Of a stretch of 64,000 nt of DNA, positions 27,129 through 35,554 are shown piece after piece. This DNA comes from Boseongicola sp. GTDB taxonomy: Bacteria > Pseudomonadota > Alphaproteobacteria > Rhodobacterales > Rhodobacteraceae. Location: NCBI GenBank assembly GCA_014075275.1, contig CP046179.1:2055932-2119931 (forward strand), given 5' to 3'. A program made the position numbers and the translations under genes. The notes under the pieces are model-generated. The model was not told where the DNA came from, made no database searches, and saw nothing but the letters and a program-made list of their open reading frames with translations. Within the stretch, counting starts at the first letter, position 1. Each line of letters begins with the position of its first letter.

Positions 27129-27986
27129 CTAAATCAACGTAACGTTAGACAGCTTCTCGATCCCCGCCAGATCATCGAGAAATCGCTGTCTGAGCAAGGT
27201 TGACGTTAAATCATCAATATTAGTTTTTGTCTTTAGTTCCAACGAGGTCGGCCGCAATCTGTGCGCCTCGAATACCGCGTCAATCGCTTCAGCCGTCGCC
27301 AAATCATTCCTCAAAACCTCCTGCCCCCGCTCCGTCAGATAGGGCAAGCGCAACCCTGGCACTTCGTCTTTCAAATCCATGTCGGGGAAAAGCGTGTGTA
27401 AGACCTCGTTGGTGCCCAATACCGCTGCTTCAGGCGACATCACCAGAATTTCCCGGTCTGGAAAGGCGTCTTGTATATCAGAGATCAGATCCGCCCAGCT
27501 GAGTTCGTACAGAACTTCCCAGGGTGTCTGCGAAACACGCGAACTCCATGCATCTGCCGGAAGGAAATACAACAGCTCGTCCAGCGGTTCGATGGACAAC
27601 ACCAAACGCAACCGGACATCTTCAAAAAGTGGCGCCACCTGAGCGAGTTTTACGTCAGATCCGGGATAAAGCATGCCATTCTGCACGACGGAAGAAGGTG
27701 TGCCCAACAAGTTGATCGCTGAAAGGACAGTCTTTGAGTTGGCTGAAAACCCGAAAGCGCCAGCCAACTGGTTTCTTTTGACTTCTAACGGTGTGCTTGC
27801 GTCGGCCGCTGCGGCGCGCAAAGTCCGCGACGCAAGGCGGTTCTGAAATCCGGAAAAACCATGAGCGGAAAATTCCTTGCGGCGACGCCGTACAAGATCG
27901 TTCAGGCAAAGCGCAAGACGTGTTTGCGGCCCGAGCAACAGAGTGACCTCGGCGCTTGGCGCGGTTTCATCTTCATTGTCGGTCAT
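27129..27986 (-). CDS. Unknown protein coupled to an MFS transporter
   Basis: A 285-aa protein I do not recognise with certainty. No signal peptide, membrane helix or known catalytic motif is visible. The stretch LLGTPSSVVQNGMLYPGSDVK, followed by VAPLFEDVRLRLVLSIEPLDELLYFLPA, resembles the central part of bacterial sulfotransferase-like proteins of Rhodobacteraceae, but the PAPS-binding loop is not recognisable (VTLLLGPQTRLAL at the N-terminus is in the right place). The start overlaps the MFS stop as ATGA, so both are made together. Confidence 0.75.
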   Translation of the reverse strand: MTDNEDETAPSAEVTLLLGPQTRLALCLNDLVRRRRKEFSAHGFSGFQNRLASRTLRAAAADASTPLEVKRNQLAGAFGFSANSKTVLSAINLLGTPSSVVQNGMLYPGSDVKLAQVAPLFEDVRLRLVLSIEPLDELLYFLPADAWSSRVSQTPWEVLYELSWADLISDIQDAFPDREILVMSPEAAVLGTNEVLHTLFPDMDLKDEVPGLRLPYLTERGQEVLRNDLATAEAIDAVFEAHRLRPTSLELKTKTNIDDLTSTLLRQRFLDDLAGIEKLSNVTLI

Positions 27987-29224
27987 TGCTTTGGGATTTC
28001 CCCTGTCCCCTTCTGTTCAATGGTCGCAAACATCAGTCCGACCGACAATGCCAAAAGACAGATCAACCCCGCGACAACATACCATCCTAATATCCGGCTA
28101 ATGTCTGCGTGAACCAAATTGCCAATTTCGGATGCCGTCGATGATGCTACCCAAAGACTTGAAGCAAAAGCCAACCGCCCGCACAGACTCTGGAATGAAA
28201 GATATGAGGCGCGGGTTTCGTTCCGCAGTAGGGGTTGAATACGTGCCAGTATGAATGGGCCAGACAATGAACTCGGCACCATCCGCAAAAACAGGATCGC
28301 AATTGCAGCCGTGGCGTTCGTCATCGCCAAAACTGCGGCAATTGCGATTTGAAGACCAAATGCAATCAACAACAACAATGGCAAACCCAGCAAGGTTCTA
28401 AGCCGTGGTGCGATCAAGGAAACGGCAACCGAAACAACCATCATTATCGAAGTGACTACGCCGCTGAACAATGGCGCTTCGGCGGCTAGTCCAAACCTGT
28501 CCATAGCCTCAAGAATGAAAGGCTGTCCGAAGACAAACGGTATGTGGCTGAATGTGTACATCAATACACTCAAGATGAAGAGCCAGACCAAAACCGGCTG
28601 CACAAACGCCGCTCGGAGCGAGGCAAGTATTGTAATGCCCTTTTTGAGGCCGCCGTCCCTGATTGCTCGTGGTGGCTCTGCAAACTGAAACGCAACTAAT
28701 ATTGCAATGGCCATAGCAACGGCGCTGACGGCAAATGGCAAGACGAACGACCAGAGCGCGAATACGCCGCCAGTTACTGCCGAAATTGCCAGACCGGAAA
28801 AGTTAAATCGCCAGGCCCGCAACTCATGCGCCTCGACCTCGCTGCTACGTTCTTCTGCCGCCAGGGATTCATACAAAATTGAACTGTCGGTTCCCGACAC
28901 GAAAGCTGAACTTGCCCCCAACAGGATCTGCCCAAGAACGAAGGAAGGAAATGACGCGCCAAAAACGAAGAATAGCGTTCCCACAAATGCCATTATGGCG
29001 CTGGCTACCAAGGTAATCTTGCGACCCAACCGGTCCGACATGAAACCGGATGGCACCTCAAGCGCCGTTGTAGACAAATCATACACTGCATAGAGCAATA
29101 TTGCGTCCGCTGCCGACAGGGTCTGCTGGAAAAACAGGAACCAGATCGCCTGCCAGAACAACAAGTTCTGAAACAACTTAAACCACGGATATAACGTCAG
29201 ATTTCTGGCGGTTGATGCCTGCAT
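27983..29224 (-). CDS. MFS transporter
   Basis: Major facilitator with about twelve hydrophobic segments, 413 aa; substrate unknown. The loop 2-3 signature reads GFMSDRLGRKITLVAS (about residues 60-75). A TTG start ten codons upstream is possible, but the ATG at 29224 (MQASTARNLT) has AGGAC upstream and starts just before the first helix. The family fold with a shortened N-terminus fits multidrug or small-molecule exporters. It forms a two-gene unit with the unknown downstream gene. Confidence 0.9.
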   Translation of the reverse strand: MQASTARNLTLYPWFKLFQNLLFWQAIWFLFFQQTLSAADAILLYAVYDLSTTALEVPSGFMSDRLGRKITLVASAIMAFVGTLFFVFGASFPSFVLGQILLGASSAFVSGTDSSILYESLAAEERSSEVEAHELRAWRFNFSGLAISAVTGGVFALWSFVLPFAVSAVAMAIAILVAFQFAEPPRAIRDGGLKKGITILASLRAAFVQPVLVWLFILSVLMYTFSHIPFVFGQPFILEAMDRFGLAAEAPLFSGVVTSIMMVVSVAVSLIAPRLRTLLGLPLLLLIAFGLQIAIAAVLAMTNATAAIAILFLRMVPSSLSGPFILARIQPLLRNETRASYLSFQSLCGRLAFASSLWVASSTASEIGNLVHADISRILGWYVVAGLICLLALSVGLMFATIEQKGTGEIPKQ

Positions 29225-29292
29225 CAGCTTGCTGTCCTGGTGACAGGAAAACAAATGAAATCAAGAGCTGGCAATCCATTCCTCCAGGGTGG

Positions 29293-29727
29293 TCAATCTC
29301 CTACAATTTCGACCAACTCGATATCGAAGGTCAAATCCTTACCCGCCAGTGGGTGGTTTCCGTCCAGCACCACATGATCTTCATTTACTTCGGCGATTGT
29401 CACCATGACCGGGCGACCGTCTGCTGACTGCAATTGCAATCGGGTGCCAATATCCAATGACAAATCATCTGGGAACTTATCGCGTGGAAAGTTCTGACGA
29501 GCATTGGGATTGAGTTCTCCATAAGCTCGTTCGCTTGGGATCTCTACCGACTTTCTGTCGCCAATTTCCATGCCGGCAACCGCGTCGTCGAAGCCGACGA
29601 TGACCTGGCCGCTGCCTAGTTTAAACTCCAATGGGTCACGCTCGCGCGAACTGTCGAATACCGAACCGTCAGACAACGTCCCGGTATAATGTATGCGCAC
29701 GGTATCGCCCGAATTCGCGTTTGGCAT
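29293..29727 (-). CDS. FKBP-type peptidyl-prolyl isomerase (SlyD-like)
   Basis: Folding catalyst, 144 aa. It has the SlyD arrangement: an FKBP part (VRIHYTGTLSDGSVFDSSR; GSGQVIVGFDDAVAGMEIGD), then an inserted chaperone flap (residues about 70-125), then the end LAGKDLTFDIELVEIVGD. The His-rich metal-binding tail of E. coli SlyD is absent. The frame is open 25 codons further upstream, but the ATG at 29727 (MPNANSGDTV) matches the family; CATATC with AGAGAA upstream. It stands alone between the MFS gene and a divergent hydrolase. Confidence 0.93.
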   Translation of the reverse strand: MPNANSGDTVRIHYTGTLSDGSVFDSSRERDPLEFKLGSGQVIVGFDDAVAGMEIGDRKSVEIPSERAYGELNPNARQNFPRDKFPDDLSLDIGTRLQLQSADGRPVMVTIAEVNEDHVVLDGNHPLAGKDLTFDIELVEIVGD

Positions 29728-29932
29728 ATCTGCTCTTTCTCTACTTGTTTTTGACCAGGTGAAATCTGATGCACACCTCAGCAATGCCGACCATGTATCC
29801 AACTGGCTGTAAAGCCAAGCATTTCATACGTTAAGGTCTTTCCCCTTTCGAAAAGGCATGGCAACTTTGATCGGTAAGGAAACTGCAGCATGTCTCACAT
29901 TTCGATCTTTAGTAATCACACGGGCACCAGCA

Positions 29933-30754
29933 ATGCCAACATTTGAAGCGCCTGGCGGCGCTCAGTTGTACTTTGAAGATGCTGGCGAGGGTCTGCCCGT
30001 GCTGGCGCTTGCTGGCCTGACGAGAAGCGGTCGGGATTTCGACTATGTCGCGCCCCATTTGCAAGATTGCCGGATGATCAGGCTTGATTACCGGGGACGT
30101 GGAAAATCTGAATGGACCGGTGCGGAAACCTATACAATCCCGAACGAAGCTGCCGACGCAATTGCATTGCTGGATCACCTGGGTCTCGACAAGGTCGCAA
30201 TACTTGGAACATCTCGCGGCGGATTGATTGCCATGGCACTTGCTGCGATGGCCAAGAAACGTCTGTCGGGAGTATTTCTGAACGACATAGGCCCCGAACT
30301 GTCTCCCACCGGCCTGGATGCAATTGTGGATTACATTGGCAAAAACCCGGTTGAGAAGACGTTCGAAGACGCCGCGATGGTGCGCAGCGCCAGTTTTCCC
30401 ATGGTTCGGAACCTGCCCCATGGGCGATGGTTGGAGGACATGCAGCGGTTTTACCGACAAACTAAAGACGGGCTTGAAATAAACTATGATCCGGCTCTTC
30501 GCGACGCTGTTCTTGCGGCCAATTCCGGACCAATCCCCGATTTATGGCCACTTTTCAAGGCGCTGGATGGCTTGCCACTGGCTTTAGTTCGCGGCGAACA
30601 TTCGGATCTTCTAAGTCAAGAAACTGCGCTGAAAATGGCTAAGCACCGCCCGGATATGATATTCGCACTAGTCCCAGACAGAGCCCACGTACCCTATTTG
30701 GACGAACCAGAATCCCTTGTTGTGTTGAAAGCTTGGTTGGAAAGTATGACATGA
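29933..30754 (+). CDS. Alpha/beta hydrolase
   Basis: Serine hydrolase of the alpha/beta fold, 273 aa, substrate unknown. The nucleophile elbow is GTSRGG (about residue 99), the oxyanion region is LALAGLTRSGRDF near residue 28, an Asp is available in LVRGEHSD-like sequence (about 222), and the His is in DRAHVPYLDEPE (about 250). Start at 29933 (MPTFEAPGG) fits better than the open extension upstream. First gene of an operon with the PLP dehydratase, pcaD and pcaB; its stop overlaps the next start as ATGA. Confidence 0.85.
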   Translation: MPTFEAPGGAQLYFEDAGEGLPVLALAGLTRSGRDFDYVAPHLQDCRMIRLDYRGRGKSEWTGAETYTIPNEAADAIALLDHLGLDKVAILGTSRGGLIAMALAAMAKKRLSGVFLNDIGPELSPTGLDAIVDYIGKNPVEKTFEDAAMVRSASFPMVRNLPHGRWLEDMQRFYRQTKDGLEINYDPALRDAVLAANSGPIPDLWPLFKALDGLPLALVRGEHSDLLSQETALKMAKHRPDMIFALVPDRAHVPYLDEPESLVVLKAWLESMT

Positions 30755-31713
30755 TCGATGATATTTACATGGCCGCAGAGCGGCTGCGCGGGAATGCAGT
30801 GGAAACCCCTTTGCTAAACGCGCCGCTCCTGGACGCAGAAGCCGGGCGACGAATGTTTGTTAAGGCCGAGTGCCTGCAAAAGACAGGATCGTTCAAATAC
30901 CGTGGCGCACGAAATGCGGTGGCATCCCTTAGTGACGCTGAACGCTCTCAAGGGGTCATTGCTTTTTCGTCGGGCAACCACGCGCAGGGCGTTGCTCTAG
31001 CCGCCAGAGAGATGGGTACAACGGCAGTTATTATTATGCCCCAAGACGCTCCGGCATTGAAAATCAATAATACCAAAGCGTTAGGTGCAGAAGTTGTACT
31101 CTATGATCGCGATACAGAAGACCGTGACGAGATCGGAGATGCACTAGCAGCGTCTCGTGGCTTGCATCTGATCAGGCCCTTCGACGACAAGCGGGTGATA
31201 GCGGGTCAAGGCACGACTGGGCTTGAGATTGCTCGTCAGGCGTCTCGATTTGGGGTCGAACGCGCAGACGTTTTGGTGTGTTGCGGCGGGGGCGGCTTAA
31301 CGTCCGGTATCTCCGTTGCATTATCAGATACAGCGCCGGAACTGCGCGCCCGGCCGGTCGAACCCGAAGGTTTCGACGATGCTGTTCGCAGTCTTGAAGC
31401 CGGTGAAATTCTGTCAAACGCGCGCCCGAGCGGGTCCATTTGCGATGCCATCGTGACCAGTTCTCCGGGCAAGATTACTTTTCCAATCATGGCTTCAAAC
31501 TGCGGCCCCGGAGTCGTTGTGAGCGACGATGACGCCTTACGCGCGATGGTGGTGGCATTCACACGGTTAAAGATCGTGTTGGAGCCGGGAGGTGCTGTTG
31601 CTCTTGCGGCGGCGCTTTATCACAGAGATGATGACAACGACGTTATCGCTGTCGCGTCGGGCGGAAACGTCGATGCGACGACGTTTCAAATGGCGCTGAC
31701 AAAGTTCGGTTGA
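30751..31713 (+). CDS. PLP-dependent threonine/serine dehydratase-like enzyme
   Basis: Fold-type II PLP enzyme, 320 aa, related to threonine dehydratase, serine racemase and hydroxyaspartate dehydratase. The PLP Lys lies in KTGSFKYRGA (about residue 49), the substrate loop in SSGNHAQGVA (about 76) and the phosphate-binding glycine loop in CCGGGGLTSG (about 178). It lacks the C-terminal ACT regulatory domain of biosynthetic IlvA, so a catabolic role is likely. It is coupled to the hydrolase upstream and lies 11 bp before pcaD. Confidence 0.88.
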   Translation: MIDDIYMAAERLRGNAVETPLLNAPLLDAEAGRRMFVKAECLQKTGSFKYRGARNAVASLSDAERSQGVIAFSSGNHAQGVALAAREMGTTAVIIMPQDAPALKINNTKALGAEVVLYDRDTEDRDEIGDALAASRGLHLIRPFDDKRVIAGQGTTGLEIARQASRFGVERADVLVCCGGGGLTSGISVALSDTAPELRARPVEPEGFDDAVRSLEAGEILSNARPSGSICDAIVTSSPGKITFPIMASNCGPGVVVSDDDALRAMVVAFTRLKIVLEPGGAVALAAALYHRDDDNDVIAVASGGNVDATTFQMALTKFG

Positions 31714-31724
31714 CGGAGGCAAAT

Positions 31725-32513
31725 ATGCTCATTGCAGACCTCGATGGCTTAAAAGTGCACTACCGCGATGATGGTGACCTTCGGGGCGCTCCGGTTGTTT
31801 TTGCCAACTCGCTGGGCACCGATCTGCGCATGTGGGACAAAGTAGTCGACCGCATGCCCGAAGGCCTGCGCCTGATCCGTTATGACAAACGTGGGCACGG
31901 ATTGTCGGAATGTCCGCCAGCGCCGTACTCCATGGGCGCACTTATTTCCGATGCCGAAGCCCTGCTCGATCATCTGCATGTGCGCGACGCTGTATTTGTC
32001 GGACTTTCCATTGGCGGAATGATTGCTCAAGGTCTGGCGATCAAACGTCTTGATCAAATCCGTGCGCTCGTCCTGTCCAACACGGCTGCCAAGATTGGAA
32101 CCAAGGACACCTGGGAAGATCGGATCGCGGCGGTTCAGGAAGACGGGCTAGAGGTCATGGCAGATGCCATCATGCAACGATGGTTCTCGTCTGGCTTTCG
32201 CACAAAGACTGAGCTTCAAGGGTGGCGCAATATGCTGACCCGGCAGCCAGCCGCAGGTTACATCGGTTGTTGTGCCGCCATCTCAAACACTGATTTCTAC
32301 ACGACGACCGCCAATCTGACCCTGCCGACACTAGCCATTGCAGGAAGCGAAGACGGCGCAACGCCGCCTGACTTGGTGCGGGAAACAGCAGCGCTGATTA
32401 AGGGCGCGAACTTCAAACTCGTCCGTGGCGCAGGGCATCTGCCTTGCATCGAAAAACCAGATGAATACGTCGAAACTTTGGTCGGTTTCCTGAAAGATAT
32501 TGGGCACTTCTGA
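31725..32513 (+). CDS. pcaD: 3-oxoadipate enol-lactonase
   Basis: Hydrolyses beta-ketoadipate enol-lactone in protocatechuate/catechol breakdown, 262 aa. Alpha/beta hydrolase with the family motifs ANSLGTDLRMWD (about residue 23), RYDKRGHGLSE (about 50), the nucleophile Ser in VGLSIGGMIAQG (about 92) and the His in GAGHLPCIEKP (about 239). The ATG at 31725 has a perfect GGAGG five bases upstream, so the TTG at 31710 is not used. One base separates its stop from the pcaB start region. pcaC, pcaG and pcaH are absent here. Confidence 0.88.
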   Translation: MLIADLDGLKVHYRDDGDLRGAPVVFANSLGTDLRMWDKVVDRMPEGLRLIRYDKRGHGLSECPPAPYSMGALISDAEALLDHLHVRDAVFVGLSIGGMIAQGLAIKRLDQIRALVLSNTAAKIGTKDTWEDRIAAVQEDGLEVMADAIMQRWFSSGFRTKTELQGWRNMLTRQPAAGYIGCCAAISNTDFYTTTANLTLPTLAIAGSEDGATPPDLVRETAALIKGANFKLVRGAGHLPCIEKPDEYVETLVGFLKDIGHF

Positions 32514-32514
32514 C

Positions 32515-33855
32515 ATGCCGACCACTCCACTGGACTCTGCCCTGTATCGTGACCTTTTCGGTGACGTCGACGTTGGACAAATGTTTACCGACACAGCCGA
32601 AATACGCGCGATGATGTTGGTCGAGGGCGCGTTGGCCAAGGTTCAAGGCGAGCTGGGTGTAATACCCAATGAAAGTGCAGCGGCAATCCATCGGGCGTCG
32701 ATGGAAATTCAAATTGACCCATCGTCCCTGGCAACGGCAACCGGCGAAAACTGCGTTCCAGTTCCTGCTTTAATCGCAGCTTTTCGCAAGGAAATGAATG
32801 CACCTGAGCACGCTCAATACGTGCATTGGGGCGCGACGAGTCAGGACATAATTGACACCGCCCTGGCCCTTCGTGTTCGTCAGGCATTGAGCATATTGGA
32901 CGACCGGCTACGGTCACTCATCCAGGTATTAGGCAATCAAGCAGAACAGCACGCGGAACTGGCAATGTTGGCTCGAACCTATGGTCAGGCCGCTGTTCCG
33001 ACATCATTTGGCGCAGTGCTGGCGTCCTGGGGAAAGCCGTTGCTACGTCATTGCGCGCGGCTGAACGCCGTAAAGCCCGATTGTCAGTTTGTCAGTCTGG
33101 CAGGCGCAGCCGGAACACTATCGGCAATGCCAAAAGCCATTGAAACGCGGGCGGCGCTCGCCAGGGCGTTGGGATTGGGTGATCCAGATGGCAGTCGCCA
33201 CAGCGCGCGCGATTGCCAGGCGGTTCTGGCCGCATGGTTGACCGGTTTGACCGGATCGCTTGGAAAAACTGGGCAGGATTTAGTATTACTCAACGGCACC
33301 GGCATTGAAGAAATCAAAATCACCTCCGGCGGTGCGTCCTCGACCATGCCACAGAAATCCAATCCCGTCGGACCATCCGTCATGGTCGCGCTTTCAACCG
33401 TGAATGCTGGTCTGAACAACGCAATGCAAAACAGTCTCGTGCACAGTGCGCAACGCGACGCTGGCGCGTGGCTTGTCGAGTGGCTGACACTGCCACAGAT
33501 GATTTGCATCGCCGCCCGATCCCTGAAAACAAGTCTGGCCGTTTGTTCGGATATGCAGCCCAGTGCGAAAAAAATGACATCAAATATTGCTGACACTTTT
33601 GGCACGGCGTTTGCCGAAGCCCTGACTTTTGCGCTAGCCCAACACATACCACGATCCGACGCGCAAAATGCGGTCAAAGATTTGATTTCGCTTTCAAAAC
33701 ATCAGAATCGACAGTTGTCTGATCTTACCGCCGAACAGCACCCGGAACTCGACCATTCAGCAATCTTTAGTGCCGCAGCACAACTTGGTCAGGCACCTGC
33801 CGAGGCGCGTGCATTTGCCAAGGCCGCCAGTGAATTGGCGGACAATCAGTCTTAG
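32515..33855 (+). CDS. pcaB: 3-carboxy-cis,cis-muconate cycloisomerase
   Basis: Fumarase/aspartase superfamily enzyme, 446 aa, which lactonises 3-carboxymuconate in the protocatechuate branch. The superfamily signature is GGASSTMPQKSNPVGPS (about residues 275-291); HWGATSQDIIDTAL (about 103) and LARTYGQAAVPTSFG (about 150) are further active-site blocks. It starts 1 bp after pcaD. Other lyases of the superfamily cannot be fully excluded, but the pairing with pcaD supports PcaB. Confidence 0.87.
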   Translation: MPTTPLDSALYRDLFGDVDVGQMFTDTAEIRAMMLVEGALAKVQGELGVIPNESAAAIHRASMEIQIDPSSLATATGENCVPVPALIAAFRKEMNAPEHAQYVHWGATSQDIIDTALALRVRQALSILDDRLRSLIQVLGNQAEQHAELAMLARTYGQAAVPTSFGAVLASWGKPLLRHCARLNAVKPDCQFVSLAGAAGTLSAMPKAIETRAALARALGLGDPDGSRHSARDCQAVLAAWLTGLTGSLGKTGQDLVLLNGTGIEEIKITSGGASSTMPQKSNPVGPSVMVALSTVNAGLNNAMQNSLVHSAQRDAGAWLVEWLTLPQMICIAARSLKTSLAVCSDMQPSAKKMTSNIADTFGTAFAEALTFALAQHIPRSDAQNAVKDLISLSKHQNRQLSDLTAEQHPELDHSAIFSAAAQLGQAPAEARAFAKAASELADNQS

Positions 33856-34001
33856 GACAACAACCAATCATCGAAAATCTGCAATGTCGGGATGCAACAG
33901 ACGACAAGTCAGCTATATCCGCCTTTACTGGTCGCATTCTGACAAGAACTGCCAAACAACCAAACACAGGTTTTTACTAACAACACCGGAGACAGCACAT
34001 C

Positions 34002-35081
34002 ATGCAAACAATTCGCGCTGCCGTATGCCATGAGTTTGGAAAACCTCTCGCGATCGAAACCGTTTCGCTGGATGCGCCCAAAGGTCGATCCGTCGAAGTA
34101 ACGTTGAAAGCAGTCGCTATTTGTCATTCTGACATCTCCTACATCGACGGAATTTGGGGCGGAACGCTTCCGGCTGTTTATGGGCATGAAGCCGCCGGAC
34201 GGATCACAGCAATTGGCGAAAGTGTTTCACGCTACAGCATAAATGATCGGGTCATCGTTACCCTGATACGATCTTGTGGGAATTGCCGCCCCTGCACGAC
34301 CGGGCATCAGGCAACTTGCGAAACTCCAGGCGGCCCCGCTCCTCTTAGTCAAACCGATGGCAGCCCCCTCTTACAGTCGATGAACTGCGGAGCCTTCGCC
34401 GAAAAAGTCGTCGTGGATCAAAGTCAGATTGCGATCATTCCAGATGGAATATCATCCGAAGCAGCATCCCTTCTTAGCTGCGGAGTGACTACGGGTGTCG
34501 GCGCGGTCATCAATGCCGCAAACCTGCGTCCCGGCGAGGATGCGGTTGTTATCGACGCGGGTGGTGTTGGGCTGAATGCCATCCAAGGCGCACGCATTGC
34601 GGGGGCACGTCGCATAGTTGCTGTGGATCTGACGCCGGAAAAGCTGGACGACGCGATGGATTTCGGAGCAACAGACGGCATCCTAGCCTCGGACCCTGCC
34701 CCCTGGGAACGCGTCAAAGCAGCAATCGGCAAAGGCGCCGATGCGGTTTTTGTCACCGTCGGAGCCATCCCGGCTTACAACGATGCGCCAAAGTATCTGG
34801 CCCCTGGTGGACGTGTTGTCATGGTGGGCATGCCAGCAGACGGCGCCACCTCATCTTACGTTCCCTGCGATTTCGCCTCGGCCGGTCAAGGCTTGGTTGG
34901 ATCCAAGATGGGCGACACGGTGCTAGCGCGCGATATTCCCTGGCTCTCAGATCTTTACCTTCAAGGTCGCCTGAAGCTGGATGAACTTATATCTAATTGC
35001 TGGTCGCTGGATGAAATCAACAAAGCCATTGCGGATACAAAATCCGGACAAGCCCGCCGGAATGTCATTGTTTTCAAATAG
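34002..35081 (+). CDS. Zinc-dependent alcohol dehydrogenase
   Basis: Medium-chain dehydrogenase, 359 aa. Catalytic zinc ligands are in AICHSDISYIDG (Cys about 41) and YGHEAAGRI (His about 63); the four structural-zinc cysteines are in SCGNCRPCTTGHQATC (about 90-105). The NAD site reads DAGGVGLNAIQGARIAGARRIVAVD (split at VGLNAIQGARIAGARR, about 186-205). It resembles the class III/aryl-alcohol group. It is 146 bp from pcaB, so it may have its own promoter, and converges with a GNAT gene with a 1-bp gap. Confidence 0.92.
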   Translation: MQTIRAAVCHEFGKPLAIETVSLDAPKGRSVEVTLKAVAICHSDISYIDGIWGGTLPAVYGHEAAGRITAIGESVSRYSINDRVIVTLIRSCGNCRPCTTGHQATCETPGGPAPLSQTDGSPLLQSMNCGAFAEKVVVDQSQIAIIPDGISSEAASLLSCGVTTGVGAVINAANLRPGEDAVVIDAGGVGLNAIQGARIAGARRIVAVDLTPEKLDDAMDFGATDGILASDPAPWERVKAAIGKGADAVFVTVGAIPAYNDAPKYLAPGGRVVMVGMPADGATSSYVPCDFASAGQGLVGSKMGDTVLARDIPWLSDLYLQGRLKLDELISNCWSLDEINKAIADTKSGQARRNVIVFK

Positions 35082-35082
35082 C

Positions 35083-35523
35083 TTAAATGTCTCCGCTGTC
35101 CCAGTCGTACACTACGATATTGGGCGTTTCCCGCGCCTCCAGCGACTTATAAAGCGCCTTGGCAGCAACATTGTGTTGCTCGGTCGCCAACCAAATGCCC
35201 TCGCAACCGCGATCTCGCGCAAGATCCGTCAATCGATTGACCAGACGTGTCGCAATACCCTGGCGGCGATAGTCTTTGTGCACACCAACCTCGTTCACAA
35301 AGAACGACGTCGGTTTGTCGGGGTGCATCAACACTGTGCCACTGGCAAAGCCGACAACCTCGCCCATATCCAGTGCAACGACGATCTCGTTCACACGGGT
35401 CGCCAGAAATGCCCAAGCGCGCGCTGGATCGATCTCGTTGTCAAATGTGCCGGTTCGCACGCGCTCCAGAACATGGGTGTCCTCTGGACCCAGGTTTCGA
35501 ATAGTGATTGTGTTCAAGGACAT
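35083..35523 (-). CDS. GNAT-family N-acetyltransferase
   Basis: Acetyltransferase of 146 aa. The acetyl-CoA loop is YRRQGIATRLVNRL (about residues 85-98), and the end IWLATEQHNVAAKALYKSLEAR fits the AAC(3)-I-like branch of the superfamily. This similarity alone is no evidence of aminoglycoside resistance; most environmental members have other substrates. It is divergent from the DgoD-like gene with a 31-bp gap. Confidence 0.83.
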   Translation of the reverse strand: MSLNTITIRNLGPEDTHVLERVRTGTFDNEIDPARAWAFLATRVNEIVVALDMGEVVGFASGTVLMHPDKPTSFFVNEVGVHKDYRRQGIATRLVNRLTDLARDRGCEGIWLATEQHNVAAKALYKSLEARETPNIVVYDWDSGDI

Positions 35524-35554
35524 CGCGCAACTTCAATACTTGGATGGGACTGTC

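Noticed and set aside
35083-35523. Aminoglycoside resistance by an AAC(3)-I-like enzyme
   Set aside because: Only general GNAT features with some AAC(3)-I-like sequence at the C-terminus; no mobile context and many environmental homologues act on other substrates.
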